A DNA stretch of 64,000 nt. Origin: CAZLWA01 sp964563165. GTDB taxonomy: Bacteria; CLD3; SB21. The notes beneath the pieces were generated by a model. The model ran no database searches. It was not told the origin of the DNA and worked only from the letters and a program-made list of their open reading frames with translations. Made by a program: the position numbers and the translations under genes. The stretch covers positions 46,905 to 110,904 of the forward strand of contig CAZLWA010000028.1 in NCBI GenBank assembly GCA_964563165.1, given 5' to 3'. Position 1 is the stretch's first letter; each line of letters opens with the position of its first letter. Shown here in pieces: positions 17,632-25,924 of this stretch.

Positions 17632-18231
17632 ATGTTACGAAAGATGCGATCGGAAGAAGAGCCATCCAGAGAACCGCTGCCGTCTTCATCCACTCAAACC
17701 AACCTGACCGGTCCGCAAAGATTGCCGCCCGCAGGCTGGGATAAACTGCTCAACATTCTTATCGGCGGGCTGGGCCTGATCGTCGTTGCGCTGGTGATCT
17801 CGCTGATCATTCGATTGAACACCTCGTCGGGCAATTCTGCGGACCAGGAACCTGCCGAAGTGCCGACCGGAGAAAACGCCGTTCCTGCCAATAGTCAGGC
17901 TGCGGCGGAGGACAATGCCAAAGTCAAAACCAAAGCGATCCGCGTGGAAGTCTTGAACGGCGCCGGGGTCGCGAAACTTGCAGGCAAAGCCGCCGATTTC
18001 TTGCGCGCGAAAGGATTTGACGTCGTTCAGACCGGCAATGCGCCGCATTCGAATTTTAAAAAGTCCATTGTTCAAGACCGGCTCGGGGACCTTCAAAAGG
18101 CCCAGCAGGTCGCCACGGCTCTGGGCATCGGCGAGTCTGGAATTATCCAGCAAAAAAATCCGCAATTGTATCTGGATGTCACGGTCATCATCGGACAGGA
18201 TTATAAATCATTGAAATTCCTTAATCCGTAA
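17632..18231 (+). CDS. LytR C-terminal domain protein, membrane anchored
   Basis: 199 aa. A hydrophilic, Pro/Ser-rich cytoplasmic N-terminus (about 1-37) is followed by one membrane helix (LLNILIGGLGLIVVALVISL, about 38-60), a low-complexity Ala/Glu linker and a LytR_C domain (about 103-195) with IRVEVLNGAGVAKLAGKAAD, the S-x-V-x-DR-x-G pattern and the closing LDVTVIIGQDY. The domain occurs on LCP cell-wall ligases and as stand-alone envelope proteins; here no LCP catalytic domain is present. A role in envelope assembly is likely but unproven. An ABC exporter follows 58 bp later. Confidence 0.85.
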   Translation: MLRKMRSEEEPSREPLPSSSTQTNLTGPQRLPPAGWDKLLNILIGGLGLIVVALVISLIIRLNTSSGNSADQEPAEVPTGENAVPANSQAAAEDNAKVKTKAIRVEVLNGAGVAKLAGKAADFLRAKGFDVVQTGNAPHSNFKKSIVQDRLGDLQKAQQVATALGIGESGIIQQKNPQLYLDVTVIIGQDYKSLKFLNP

Positions 18232-18289
18232 CCGCACCGCGGCGTCTCAATATTGAGGGAATTAATATTTTCTGTCGAAAGTGAAAAGA

Positions 18290-20110
18290 ATGGCTGTGAG
18301 CGTGCACGACGAAGAAATAATGGGCAAAGCATATGACGGCCGCCTGATGCGCCGCTTAATGCGATTTGTGCTGCCCTATAAATCGATGCTGGTCGGTTCG
18401 ATCCTGCTGCTGATCGCCGCGCAGGGGATTAGTGCGTATCGCCCGATGCTTTTTCAGCTGGCGGTAGATGACGCGATCGAGGCGGGAGATTATTCGAAGC
18501 TGAACTTATACGCGATCTATTTTGTCATGCTATTGGCCGGAGAATTTTTTTTACAGTATGTCGTCATCTATCTGACGCAATTGATGGGCCAAAAAATTAT
18601 TTTCGATCTGCGAATGAAATTATACGGTCATCTTGAAATCCTGCATTTGCAGTTTTTCGACCGCAATCCCGTCGGACGCCTGATCACGCGTGTGACGTCG
18701 GATATCGAATCGCTCAACGACATGTTCACGTCGGGACTCGTATATTTGTTCGGAGACGTTTTTTTACTTCTGGGCATTATCGTATGCATGTTCATGCTGG
18801 ATACCCGCCTGACCCTGGTCACACTTGCCGTCCTGCCGGTCATCTTTTATATTTCCATGGTCTTCAAATCGAAAGTCCGGGTCGCATTCCGCGAAATAAG
18901 AATAAAAATCTCCGCATTGAATTCCTATTTGCAAGAGAATATTACCGGTGTGAGCACGGTCCAGATTTTCAATCGTGAAAAAAAGAATTTTGAGAAATTT
19001 GACGCGTTGAATAAGACGCTCACGGATTCACATCTGGATTCTGTTTTTCATTATGCGTGGTTTTATCCGGCGGTCAATGTGATGAGCTCCGTAGCGATCG
19101 GTTTGCTGTTGTGGTACGGCGGCGGGGAGGTCGTTTCAAAACACATTTCCCTCGGCACGCTGATCGCCTTTATTCAATACGCCCTGTTATTTTTCAGGCC
19201 GATCCAGGATTTGAGCGATAAATACAACATCCTGCAGACCGCCATGGCCTCCTCCGAACGCATATTCAGATTAATAGACACGGAAAATAAGATCGCGAAC
19301 GTCGCCCATCCGCTTCCTCTCAAAGACGTGAAGGGGAAATTGGAATTTAAGAACGTCTTTTTTACTTACAGCACCGCGGAGGTCAAATCCGACTCGGATT
19401 ACATTCTTAAAGACATCAATTTGAAAGTCGAACCGGGTCAAAGCATTGCGCTGGTGGGGGCGACGGGCGCGGGAAAAAGCACGATCATTAACTTGGTTTC
19501 CAGGTTTTACGAAATCAGCCGCGGCCAAATCCTGATCGACGGCAAGGATATTTCACAAGTGGATCAATTTGACTTGCGCCGGAGCATGGCGGTGGTTTTG
19601 CAGGACGTGTTCCTGTTTTCGGGAAATATTTTGGATAATATTCGTCTGGGCAGAACGGACCTGACGCCGGAGGATGCCCGGCGTGCGGCCGAGATGGTAG
19701 GCGCGGATCATTTTATTGAGAGATTTCCGAATACGTATTACGAACCCGTGCAGGAACGCGGCAGCACACTGTCCGTGGGACAACGGCAGCTCATTTCTCT
19801 GGCGCGCGCGCTGGCATTCAATCCGAGAATACTCGTACTCGACGAAGCCACGTCCAGCATCGACACCGAGACGGAACGGCTGCTGCAGGAAGCGATCAAG
19901 AAGGTGATGGCGGGAAGAACGTCGATCGTGATCGCGCATCGTCTGTCCACGATCCGCCACGTAGATCAAATTATCGTGATGCACAAAGGCCGTATCCGCG
20001 AACGCGGCAGTCATGACGAATTACTGGATCAGGGGGGAATTTATTACAGGCTGTATCAACTGCAATACAAAGATCAGGAAAACCCGAAATACATGAGTAA
20101 AGCAATTTAA
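18290..20110 (+). CDS. ABC exporter (MsbA/MdlB-like), fused membrane and ATPase domains
   Basis: About 606 aa. The membrane domain (about 20-320) has six helices and is followed by a nucleotide-binding domain: Walker A GATGAGKST, the Q-loop, signature LSVGQRQL, Walker B ILVLDEATSSID and the H-loop IAHRLSTI. It works as a homodimer or with another half transporter; related proteins flip lipid A-type lipids, lipids or drugs. A GTG at 18281 is an alternative start, with the ATG at 18290 chosen by preference only. No second half-transporter is adjacent, so a homodimer is likely. Confidence 0.92.
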   Translation: MAVSVHDEEIMGKAYDGRLMRRLMRFVLPYKSMLVGSILLLIAAQGISAYRPMLFQLAVDDAIEAGDYSKLNLYAIYFVMLLAGEFFLQYVVIYLTQLMGQKIIFDLRMKLYGHLEILHLQFFDRNPVGRLITRVTSDIESLNDMFTSGLVYLFGDVFLLLGIIVCMFMLDTRLTLVTLAVLPVIFYISMVFKSKVRVAFREIRIKISALNSYLQENITGVSTVQIFNREKKNFEKFDALNKTLTDSHLDSVFHYAWFYPAVNVMSSVAIGLLLWYGGGEVVSKHISLGTLIAFIQYALLFFRPIQDLSDKYNILQTAMASSERIFRLIDTENKIANVAHPLPLKDVKGKLEFKNVFFTYSTAEVKSDSDYILKDINLKVEPGQSIALVGATGAGKSTIINLVSRFYEISRGQILIDGKDISQVDQFDLRRSMAVVLQDVFLFSGNILDNIRLGRTDLTPEDARRAAEMVGADHFIERFPNTYYEPVQERGSTLSVGQRQLISLARALAFNPRILVLDEATSSIDTETERLLQEAIKKVMAGRTSIVIAHRLSTIRHVDQIIVMHKGRIRERGSHDELLDQGGIYYRLYQLQYKDQENPKYMSKAI

Positions 20111-20308
20111 GTCCGATCATCAATTCAATGTCACCGATCTTTTTGAATGCTTCTCAGGTAAGCCTGCCCCACATAATAATCTGCAAATAAATATCACAAC
20201 CAACCCGAAATTTCCTCACAAATTTTCTCAAATTCTGACAGAAAATTCATGGAATTGTTCGTAAATTTAATTGCGGTCAGATACCAATACATGATGAAGA
20301 AGAAATGA

Positions 20309-21097
20309 ATGAGCGGCGACAATTTCTATCGCGGGAAGTACCGGGCGGCATCAGCCCGCCTGACAAAGTTTGATTACGGAAATAACGGCTATTATTTCGT
20401 CACCATTTGCGTCAGGAATCGAGAATGCCATTTCGGATCGGTCAATGGCGGAAAAATGGTTTTGTCGGAAATAGGGAAAATTGTCGATCAATATTGGCGG
20501 GAAATTCCGTGTCATTTTCCGTTCGTTCGATTAGATGTGTTTATCGTCATGCCCAACCACGTTCATGGCATCATCATGATTGACAAACCGGACGTAGAGA
20601 CGTTGCATTGCAACGTCTCTACGTCTACCAAACACAACGTCTCTACCTCTACCAAACACAACGTCTCTACCTCTACCAAACACAACGTCTCTACGTCTAC
20701 CAAACACAACGTCTCTACCGAACGCAACGTCTCTACGTCTACCAAACACAACGTCTCTACCTCTGCCAAACACAACGTCTCTACCGAACGCAACGCTTCT
20801 GCCGAATGCAACATCGTCACAAAATGCAACGAATCCGAAAAATTGGGTCGCCCAAATATTGGTATGACAATGTCCGAAATTTCCCCAACGGCCGGCTCAT
20901 TATCAACAATCATCCGCTCTTATAAATCCGCGTGCACGAAAACCATCAACCGTATTCAGGATAAAACATTATTTCAATGGCAGAACCGCTTTCATGATCA
21001 TATCATTCGTGATGAAAATGGATTGGTGAACATTCGCAATTATATCATCCGCAATCCGCTAAAATGGAGAAATTATGAACAGAATGAAGAAAAATAA
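20309..21097 (+). CDS. REP-associated tyrosine transposase (Y1/IS200-like) with a repeat insert
   Basis: 262 aa. The family start (YRGKYRAASARLTKFDYGNN), the HUH metal-binding motif MPNHVHGIIMI near residues 80-90, and a tyrosine in TIIRSYKSACTK, then NRFHDHIIRDENG and IRNYIIRNPLKW at the C-terminus, identify a single-strand DNA transposase of the RAYT group. Between the HUH motif and the tyrosine helix lies a long insert (about residues 95-175) that encodes a perfect 35-bp palindrome followed by tandem NVSTSTKH units, all in frame. Such loops are variable in this family, but this expansion is unusual. The catalytic residues remain, so the protein may still be active. The ATG follows AAGAAG. 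Confidence 0.88.
   Translation: MSGDNFYRGKYRAASARLTKFDYGNNGYYFVTICVRNRECHFGSVNGGKMVLSEIGKIVDQYWREIPCHFPFVRLDVFIVMPNHVHGIIMIDKPDVETLHCNVSTSTKHNVSTSTKHNVSTSTKHNVSTSTKHNVSTERNVSTSTKHNVSTSAKHNVSTERNASAECNIVTKCNESEKLGRPNIGMTMSEISPTAGSLSTIIRSYKSACTKTINRIQDKTLFQWQNRFHDHIIRDENGLVNIRNYIIRNPLKWRNYEQNEEK
20591..20625. repeat. Perfect 35-bp palindrome inside the transposase gene
   Basis: Arms of 17 bp (GACGTAGAGACGTTGCA and its reverse complement) flank a single T. It is translated as part of the RAYT protein (residues about 95-106). Palindromes built on GTAGAGACG...CGTCTCTAC are known as dispersed repeats in several bacterial phyla; this statement is from memory. Confidence 0.92.
20611..20820 (+). repeat. 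In-frame tandem array (24-bp and 18-bp units)
   Basis: The right arm of the palindrome (CAACGTCTCTAC) is repeated about nine times as 24-bp units coding NVSTSTKH, with 18-bp NVSTER variants and diverged last copies. The array stays open in all six frames, so the reading frame itself is not evidence of coding; the flanking transposase domains are. It appears to have grown from half of the palindrome. Confidence 0.9.
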
Positions 21098-21188
21098 GGG
21101 GAGACAACTTGACAAGTCAACCGCGATATACGTGCAGTCATAGATCGAATGTCTGTAAACGTCACCCGTTCCGAAATATCGCCACTTG

Positions 21189-22682
21189 TCAATTCACCAA
21201 CGCGTTTTGCCTATCTTCCTGCGAGGGCACTTCCTCGGGTTTATAAACCGGCAGAACAAATGAAAACGTCGAGCCTTTGCCGAGTTCGCTCTCGACGCCG
21301 ATCTTGCCGCCGTGCTGTTGAATAATTTCCTTTACGAACGCGAGCCCCAGTCCTGTTCCCTCCACGTCCTTCACAAACTTATCCTCTTTGGCGCGGAAAA
21401 ATTTTTTGAACAGGCTTTTCAGGTTATCTCTGGAAATACCGCAGCCCTGGTCCGTGAACTGCACCAGCACTTCTTCGTTGGTCGTTTTTACCGAAACAGT
21501 AATTTCCGAGCCTTCCGGGCTGTATTTGACCGCGTTGGAAAATAAATTCAGCACGACCTGTCCGATGAGATCCGCGTCCGCCAGCACGGGCGGCACGGAC
21601 GGAGCACAGTGGGTCTTTACCGAAATATGCCTTTTTTGCGCCAGATGAGCGTTGATGCCGAGAATGGCGGAGAGAATGGCGCTGAGATCTATCGGGAATT
21701 TATTGAGAACGGTCTGGCCGCTTTCGATCCGGCTGATATCGAGAAAACGGTTGATCATCTCCGCCAAACGGCCCGATTCGTAATGAATGATCTCGGTGTA
21801 TTCTTTACGCGTCGCGTTCGGCAGTTCGGGATCTTTTAAAATTTCACTGAAACCGGAGATGGAAGTGAGCGGAGAGCGCAGTTCGTGCGCGACGACGTTG
21901 ACCAGTTCCGTTTTCATTTTATCAATTTCTTTTTCCTTAGTAATATTGCGCAAGACAATCACGATCGCGATCACCTCGTTGTCGTCCGTGACTTTGGACG
22001 CATGCGCCGCCAGCACAATATTGGAATTGGAACCGGCGGGAATAATTTCCACTTCTTCCAAAAACATTTCCTGCTCGGTTTTTTCTTTGATATGGGCGAT
22101 CAGAAATTTCAAATCGGGAAACAAGAAGCTGACCGAAAAATTGCGCACGTCATTTTCTTTTACATCGAACCAGCCTTCCACGACGTCATTGATCAAAAGG
22201 ATCTCGTCCTCCGTACCGACCACGATCACGCCGTCTGCGATATTACGCAGAATGGCTTCCGTCTTGATCTTTTCGCGGATGATCTGATTCACATTCATCT
22301 GCAGAATGCGCTTCAGCTCGAGCGTCATGTAATTGAATATGCGCGAGAGCTGCACGATCTCCTCGCTGCTTTGAATTTGAATCTTGTGATCGAAATTGCC
22401 GCGGGCGATCTCCTTTGCGCTTTCGATCAGTTTTTTGATCGGAAGGCTGATCTCGTCGGCGGCCAGTTTGGCGGTGAGAAAGGAAATGATAACGGAAAAA
22501 ACGATCGGAATGAGGACGAGCCACAGACCGTTGTAATGCATCATCGTAATGTCCATCCAACGGATAATGACTTCCAGCAAACAAATGCCGCCGACCGTCA
22601 TCGGAAAGATGATAAAAAAAATCCGGTTAAAAATACTCAGCGATTTGAGTTTGACGGCCAGATTGTGGAACGCTTTGGTCAT
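21189..22682 (-). CDS. Membrane sensor histidine kinase (HAMP-PAS-HisKA-HATPase)
   Basis: 497 aa. Two membrane helices (about 20-40 and 53-75) with almost no periplasmic loop, a HAMP segment (75-125), a PAS-like domain (about 140-250), HisKA with the phospho-acceptor H266 in VVAHELRSPLTSI, and an ATPase with N box NLFSNAVKYSPEG, G1 DQGCGIS and G2 GTGLGLAFVKEI. It resembles the PhoR/ResE/VicK type. The tiny extracellular part suggests that it senses through the membrane or cytoplasm. No response regulator is adjacent, so it is an orphan kinase here. The ATG is 13 bp from the terminator of the BMC genes. Confidence 0.93.
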   Translation of the reverse strand: MTKAFHNLAVKLKSLSIFNRIFFIIFPMTVGGICLLEVIIRWMDITMMHYNGLWLVLIPIVFSVIISFLTAKLAADEISLPIKKLIESAKEIARGNFDHKIQIQSSEEIVQLSRIFNYMTLELKRILQMNVNQIIREKIKTEAILRNIADGVIVVGTEDEILLINDVVEGWFDVKENDVRNFSVSFLFPDLKFLIAHIKEKTEQEMFLEEVEIIPAGSNSNIVLAAHASKVTDDNEVIAIVIVLRNITKEKEIDKMKTELVNVVAHELRSPLTSISGFSEILKDPELPNATRKEYTEIIHYESGRLAEMINRFLDISRIESGQTVLNKFPIDLSAILSAILGINAHLAQKRHISVKTHCAPSVPPVLADADLIGQVVLNLFSNAVKYSPEGSEITVSVKTTNEEVLVQFTDQGCGISRDNLKSLFKKFFRAKEDKFVKDVEGTGLGLAFVKEIIQQHGGKIGVESELGKGSTFSFVLPVYKPEEVPSQEDRQNALVN

Positions 22683-22694
22683 GGTGCTTTAAAA

Positions 22695-22721
22695 TGAAAA
22701 AACCCCGACGGACCGGGGTTA
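22695..22721 (-). terminator. Rho-independent terminator after the BMC genes
   Basis: On the minus strand AACCCC...GGGGTT forms a stem with loop GGTCCGTC, followed by TTTTCATTTT. The stop codon of the frame-shifted BMC extension (22719-22721) overlaps the base of the stem, which is what a real gene end at this point would look like. Confidence 0.8.
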
Positions 22722-22958
22722 TTTTTCAAAAATCTTCTCCAGCGCCTTGATCAGTTCATCACGGTTGGCTTTGGAAATTTGCCTGCCTTGCATGGGAAAA
22801 TTGGGAACGGTTCGCGCCAATCGCCTCAGAGCCGGGACGTTGAATGAACGATATTCTTCTTTGGGTTTGGTAAGTTTTTTCTTTTTGAGAATGGATTCGT
22901 CTTTTTGGACCGATTTGAAGAAATCTTGCTGCGCTAAGGTCAGGAGATCGTTTTTTTT
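22719..22958 (-). CDS. Frameshift-linked C-terminal extension of BMC shell protein
   Basis: An open frame of about 77 codons follows the BMC domain gene directly after a run of ten A (minus strand, 22951-22960). It has no start codon of its own: the frame is closed by TAA at the A-run itself, so it can be reached only by adding one base (a -1 ribosomal shift or transcript slippage) inside A10. The product has a Lys-rich linker (ILKKKKLTKPKEEY) and a helical C-terminus, VPALRRLARTVPNF then QGRQISKANRDELIKALEK, resembling SAP/Rho-N-like helical DNA- or RNA-binding tails (inference). The frame ends exactly at a terminator, which argues it is real sequence in use or only recently broken. Confidence 0.6.
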   Translation of the reverse strand, partial: KKNDLLTLAQQDFFKSVQKDESILKKKKLTKPKEEYRSFNVPALRRLARTVPNFPMQGRQISKANRDELIKALEKIFEK

Positions 22959-23263
22959 TTACCGCCTGAACTCGGCGGTGGAAAGGAAGGGTCTTCGTAT
23001 ACGATACTTTCGGTCATTTCATCGGGTCGCGGGATGATATGCACCGAAACCACCTGGCCTACGCGCCTGGCCGCCGCTTCCCCAGCGGAAACTGACGCCT
23101 GCACGGCGCCGACTTCACCGACGACTTTGATCGTCACCATCGCCCCGTCCGTGATCTCTTTTCCGATGAGCCGGACGTTGGACGCCTTGACCATCGCGTC
23201 AGCCGCTTCGATCGCACCGACAAGACCTAACGTTTCTACTAAACCTAATGCGCGTTCTTCCAT
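22940..23263 (-). CDS. Bacterial microcompartment shell protein (BMC-H), zero-frame product
   Basis: 107 aa. A single BMC domain is clear: ALGLVETLGLVGAIEAADAM, LIGKEITDGAMVTIKVVGEV and GAVQASVSAGEAAA, then VSVHIIPRP. Such proteins form hexagonal tiles of polyhedral organelles. After the domain comes a Pro-rich linker, and the frame ends TIS-stop just past an A10 run; the neighbouring frame continues for 77 codons. It sits 27 bp downstream of a second BMC gene. No encapsulated enzyme genes are nearby. Confidence 0.92.
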   Translation of the reverse strand: MEERALGLVETLGLVGAIEAADAMVKASNVRLIGKEITDGAMVTIKVVGEVGAVQASVSAGEAAARRVGQVVSVHIIPRPDEMTESIVYEDPSFPPPSSGGKKKTIS

Positions 23264-23290
23264 TACGATTTGCCTCGAACTAAGATGGAG

Positions 23291-23575
23291 TTAGTTGGAA
23301 CCTTTTTTAGGAAGAAGGATTTCCACTTCCGCATGCGGTCTGGGAATGACGTGAACGGAAACGAGTTCGCCGACTTTTTCAGCCGCCGCGGCTCCCGCAT
23401 CGGTAGCAGCCTTGACCGCACCGACATCGCCGCGCACCATCACGGTGACGTACCCGCCGCCGATCTTTTCTTTGCCGATCAGTTCAACTTTAGCGGCTTT
23501 GACCATGGCGTCCGCCGCTTCAATCGCGCCGACTAAACCTTTGGTTTCAACCATGCCTAATGCATCAAGTGACAT
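23291..23575 (-). CDS. Bacterial microcompartment shell protein (BMC-H, EutM/PduA-like)
   Basis: 94 aa, the size of canonical hexameric shell proteins. It reads LDALGMVETKGLVGAIEAAD, LIGKEKIGGGYVTVMVRGDV and GAVKAATDAGAAAAEKVGEL, then VSVHVIPRPHAEVE, with the KIGGG pore loop typical of PduA/EutM. The pore loop lines the hexamer centre and passes small metabolites. It is the first of a two-gene minus-strand unit with the longer BMC paralogue. Cargo is unknown: no diol dehydratase, aldehyde dehydrogenase, phosphotransacylase or carboxysome gene is in the window. Confidence 0.95.
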   Translation of the reverse strand: MSLDALGMVETKGLVGAIEAADAMVKAAKVELIGKEKIGGGYVTVMVRGDVGAVKAATDAGAAAAEKVGELVSVHVIPRPHAEVEILLPKKGSN

Positions 23576-23667
23576 TGTCTATCCTCCAATTAAGTTTTAT
23601 GCGAAAGGATTTTTAAAATTTTTAGACTTGAATCGACTTAAGATTTTAATCAAATCCCCAGTGAAAG

Positions 23668-23763
23668 TCAATTATATTTTTCGAATGAAATTTCTGTAAG
23701 GATTAATCCGGGCTCCTTCAGGAAGCGGTGAGGCGAATCCGTATAGGTCTTCAAACCTGCCAT
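23668..23763 (-). CDS. Possible 31-aa protein between kup and the BMC genes
   Basis: ATG at 23763 is preceded by CGAGGACAG (a fair ribosome site) and opens a 31-codon frame ending at 23668. The product starts MAGLKTYTDSPHRFLKEPGL and has no recognised family. It begins 12 bp after the kup stop. Short length makes chance likely. Confidence 0.3.
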   Translation of the reverse strand: MAGLKTYTDSPHRFLKEPGLILTEISFEKYN

Positions 23764-23775
23764 CTGTCCTCGAAG

Positions 23776-25689
23776 TTAATAATCCACTTCCAGCAGCGTC
23801 GCTTGTTTTGCGCCAAACTCCACCGGAATGACTTCTTTCATGATCTTCGTCTGCCCTCTCAGGCCGAAGTAACGGTAGGACGGCAGGGACAAACGCATGA
23901 GTTGCCGGAAAATGCGAACTTTGAAGTCATGCCAACGGGAAGCATTGTCCGAGAAAATCTCATGATCGCCGACGACAATATTCCCCTTGAAGCCCATATC
24001 ATTGAGTATGTCAAATATGATAGGGTCTTCCATGTAACCGTAGCTGATGACAATGGAGGAGATCTCTTCATGCAGAACATATTTTTGAACCCGATCGCCT
24101 TCTAAATAAGGTTGTGTTAAGATACGCACGGTCACGAAGACGATCTCTTTAGGCAGCACATGAATGCGCGACACGAAAGTTTGCAGCGTGAGCGGGATCA
24201 TACTGTCGGTCGAAGTGATCGGCACGGGCGAGAAGAATGCGATCCGGCGCGGAATGCGGTCTTTCCATTCAATATCTTTTAAAGCCAGTAAATCGTCGAC
24301 GGTCAGGCCTTCCGGAGTATAGATCTGCGAAAGCCGGGCCCTACCCCATTCCCACATCTTCATGACCGAATACAAAAACAAGGCCAAGAACGCCGGAACA
24401 AATCCGCCGTCAAAAAATTTAAGAATATTGGATGAAAAGAAACTCAAGTCCACGGTTATCAGCAGCGCACAAAGCGGCGCAATGATCCGCTTGCTCCACC
24501 CCCAATTGTGCGTCGCCACGACGTAAAATCCCATCGTCGTGATAGTCATGGTGGCCGTTACAGTCATTCCGTACGCCGATGCCAGAGCCGTAGACGATTG
24601 GAATCCCAGCACCAATCCGATACATCCCAAGCATAAAAGCCAATTTACCGAAGGCATATAGACCTGCCCGTGTACCGAGGCGCTTGTGTGAACGATTTTT
24701 AATCGCGGAAAATACCCGAGTCCGATGGCCTGCTGTGTCAATGAATACGCGCCGGCGATCAATGCCTGGCTCGCTATGATGGCAGCTGCCGTCGCTAATA
24801 TCACCATGAAAGGAACTAATTCCGGAGGAAGCATTAGGTAAAATATATTTGTTTCCGAACCTATTTCAGCGCTAATGAGATAAGCGCCCTGCCCGAAATA
24901 ATTGAGAACCAGCGCGGGATAGACCAGAGAAAACCAGGCTAATCGTATCGGTTTGACCCCGAAATGGCCCATATCCGCATATAACGCCTCGCATCCTGTA
25001 ATGCACAAAACGACGCCCCCCAGTATATGCATCGAATGAGCGATCCCTTCGTCTATGAGAAACTGAAAACCCAGGAGAGGGTTCAGCGCGGCAAAAACTT
25101 GCGGATGTTTGTACAGATAAGGCAACGCCATGACGATCAGGGAAACGAACCATACGGCCATCACGGGCCCGAAGTACCTTCCGATCTTTTCCGTACCGCG
25201 GCTTTGAATGGCGAACAAGGCAACCAGCACGCCGATTGTCAAAGGGATAATAGTGTGTTTAAGGGCCGGCGCCGCCACGGCGATGCCTTCGATCGCCGAC
25301 AGCACAGAGATAGCCGGTGTTATCAATCCTTCCGCGTACAGTAAGCACGCGCCAAAAACCAGCGCCGACAACGCGAATAATACTGTCTTGTTTTGATTCT
25401 TTTTATTGGATTGGACGATGGCCAGCAAGGCAAATGTTCCGCCTTCGCCGTGATTGTCAATGCGCATGATGAACAACAGGTATTTGAAAGTGACCACCAC
25501 GGTCAGACTCCAAAAAAACAATGACAGCGCGCCGATCACGTGCGGCGCGCTGCGTTCGATGAAGACGCTTCCAAAAAAAACTTCGCGAAGAGAATACAGC
25601 GGCGAAGTGCCAATGTCACCATAGACAATCCCCAAAGCCGCCAAAGTCAGAATGGAAGTTTTTTTAATCCCTTTCGAACGTGCGTTCAT
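23776..25689 (-). CDS. kup: Potassium transporter Kup
   Basis: 637 aa, normal for Kup/HAK/KT potassium-proton symporters in the cytoplasmic membrane. The N-terminal signature GDIGTSPLYSLREVFFGS is present, followed by about twelve membrane helices (for example IDNHGEGGTFALLAIVQS, EGLITPAISVLSAIEGI and the GCEALYADMGHFG segment) and a C-terminal soluble domain of roughly 180 residues. Kup takes up K+ at low pH or high osmolarity. A structured non-coding stretch of 235 bp lies upstream and may regulate it. Confidence 0.95.
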   Translation of the reverse strand: MNARSKGIKKTSILTLAALGIVYGDIGTSPLYSLREVFFGSVFIERSAPHVIGALSLFFWSLTVVVTFKYLLFIMRIDNHGEGGTFALLAIVQSNKKNQNKTVLFALSALVFGACLLYAEGLITPAISVLSAIEGIAVAAPALKHTIIPLTIGVLVALFAIQSRGTEKIGRYFGPVMAVWFVSLIVMALPYLYKHPQVFAALNPLLGFQFLIDEGIAHSMHILGGVVLCITGCEALYADMGHFGVKPIRLAWFSLVYPALVLNYFGQGAYLISAEIGSETNIFYLMLPPELVPFMVILATAAAIIASQALIAGAYSLTQQAIGLGYFPRLKIVHTSASVHGQVYMPSVNWLLCLGCIGLVLGFQSSTALASAYGMTVTATMTITTMGFYVVATHNWGWSKRIIAPLCALLITVDLSFFSSNILKFFDGGFVPAFLALFLYSVMKMWEWGRARLSQIYTPEGLTVDDLLALKDIEWKDRIPRRIAFFSPVPITSTDSMIPLTLQTFVSRIHVLPKEIVFVTVRILTQPYLEGDRVQKYVLHEEISSIVISYGYMEDPIIFDILNDMGFKGNIVVGDHEIFSDNASRWHDFKVRIFRQLMRLSLPSYRYFGLRGQTKIMKEVIPVEFGAKQATLLEVDY

Positions 25690-25924
25690 TAAACATTCTC
25701 AAGTTAGTTTTTGTTAAAATCGGATTTCCAGGTGTTCTCAAAATGCCGCCCAAATTACACGTTTCGGTGCATATTTGCAAATGGTAAACAAAAATTATTG
25801 AGATATGGTCTCAACAAAAGAAATGGAGGTTGATTTGATGGCGCTCGCAGCCGGATGACCTTGGTGAATCCGTTAAACACGGATTAAGGCGGCGGATTTT
25901 CTTCACGATAGCTCCAATGGCATT
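25690..25924 (-). other. Non-coding leader region upstream of kup
   Basis: No gene. On the minus strand a perfect hairpin AATCCGT-GTTTA-ACGGATT (25867-25885) lies inside CCTT...AAGG pairing, followed by a GC-rich GGCTGCGAGCGCC element. Potassium transporters are often under c-di-AMP (ydaO) riboswitches, but the core ydaO motifs could not be matched, so the element is described only as structured. Confidence 0.35.

Noticed and set aside
20611..20820. Array in the transposase gene as CRISPR-like repeats
   Set aside because: Units are contiguous (24 and 18 bp) with no unique spacers and stay in the reading frame of a transposase.
23698..23785. tRNA-Sec-like segment (CTTCAAA loop with TCA, GGTGAGGCG)
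   Set aside because: There is no T arm with TTCGA at the right distance, the long variable arm cannot be folded, and the 3' end would lie inside kup.
25850..25910. A known c-di-AMP (ydaO) riboswitch
   Set aside because: Some pieces look alike, but the conserved core could not be aligned on the strand of kup; kept only as a structured leader.
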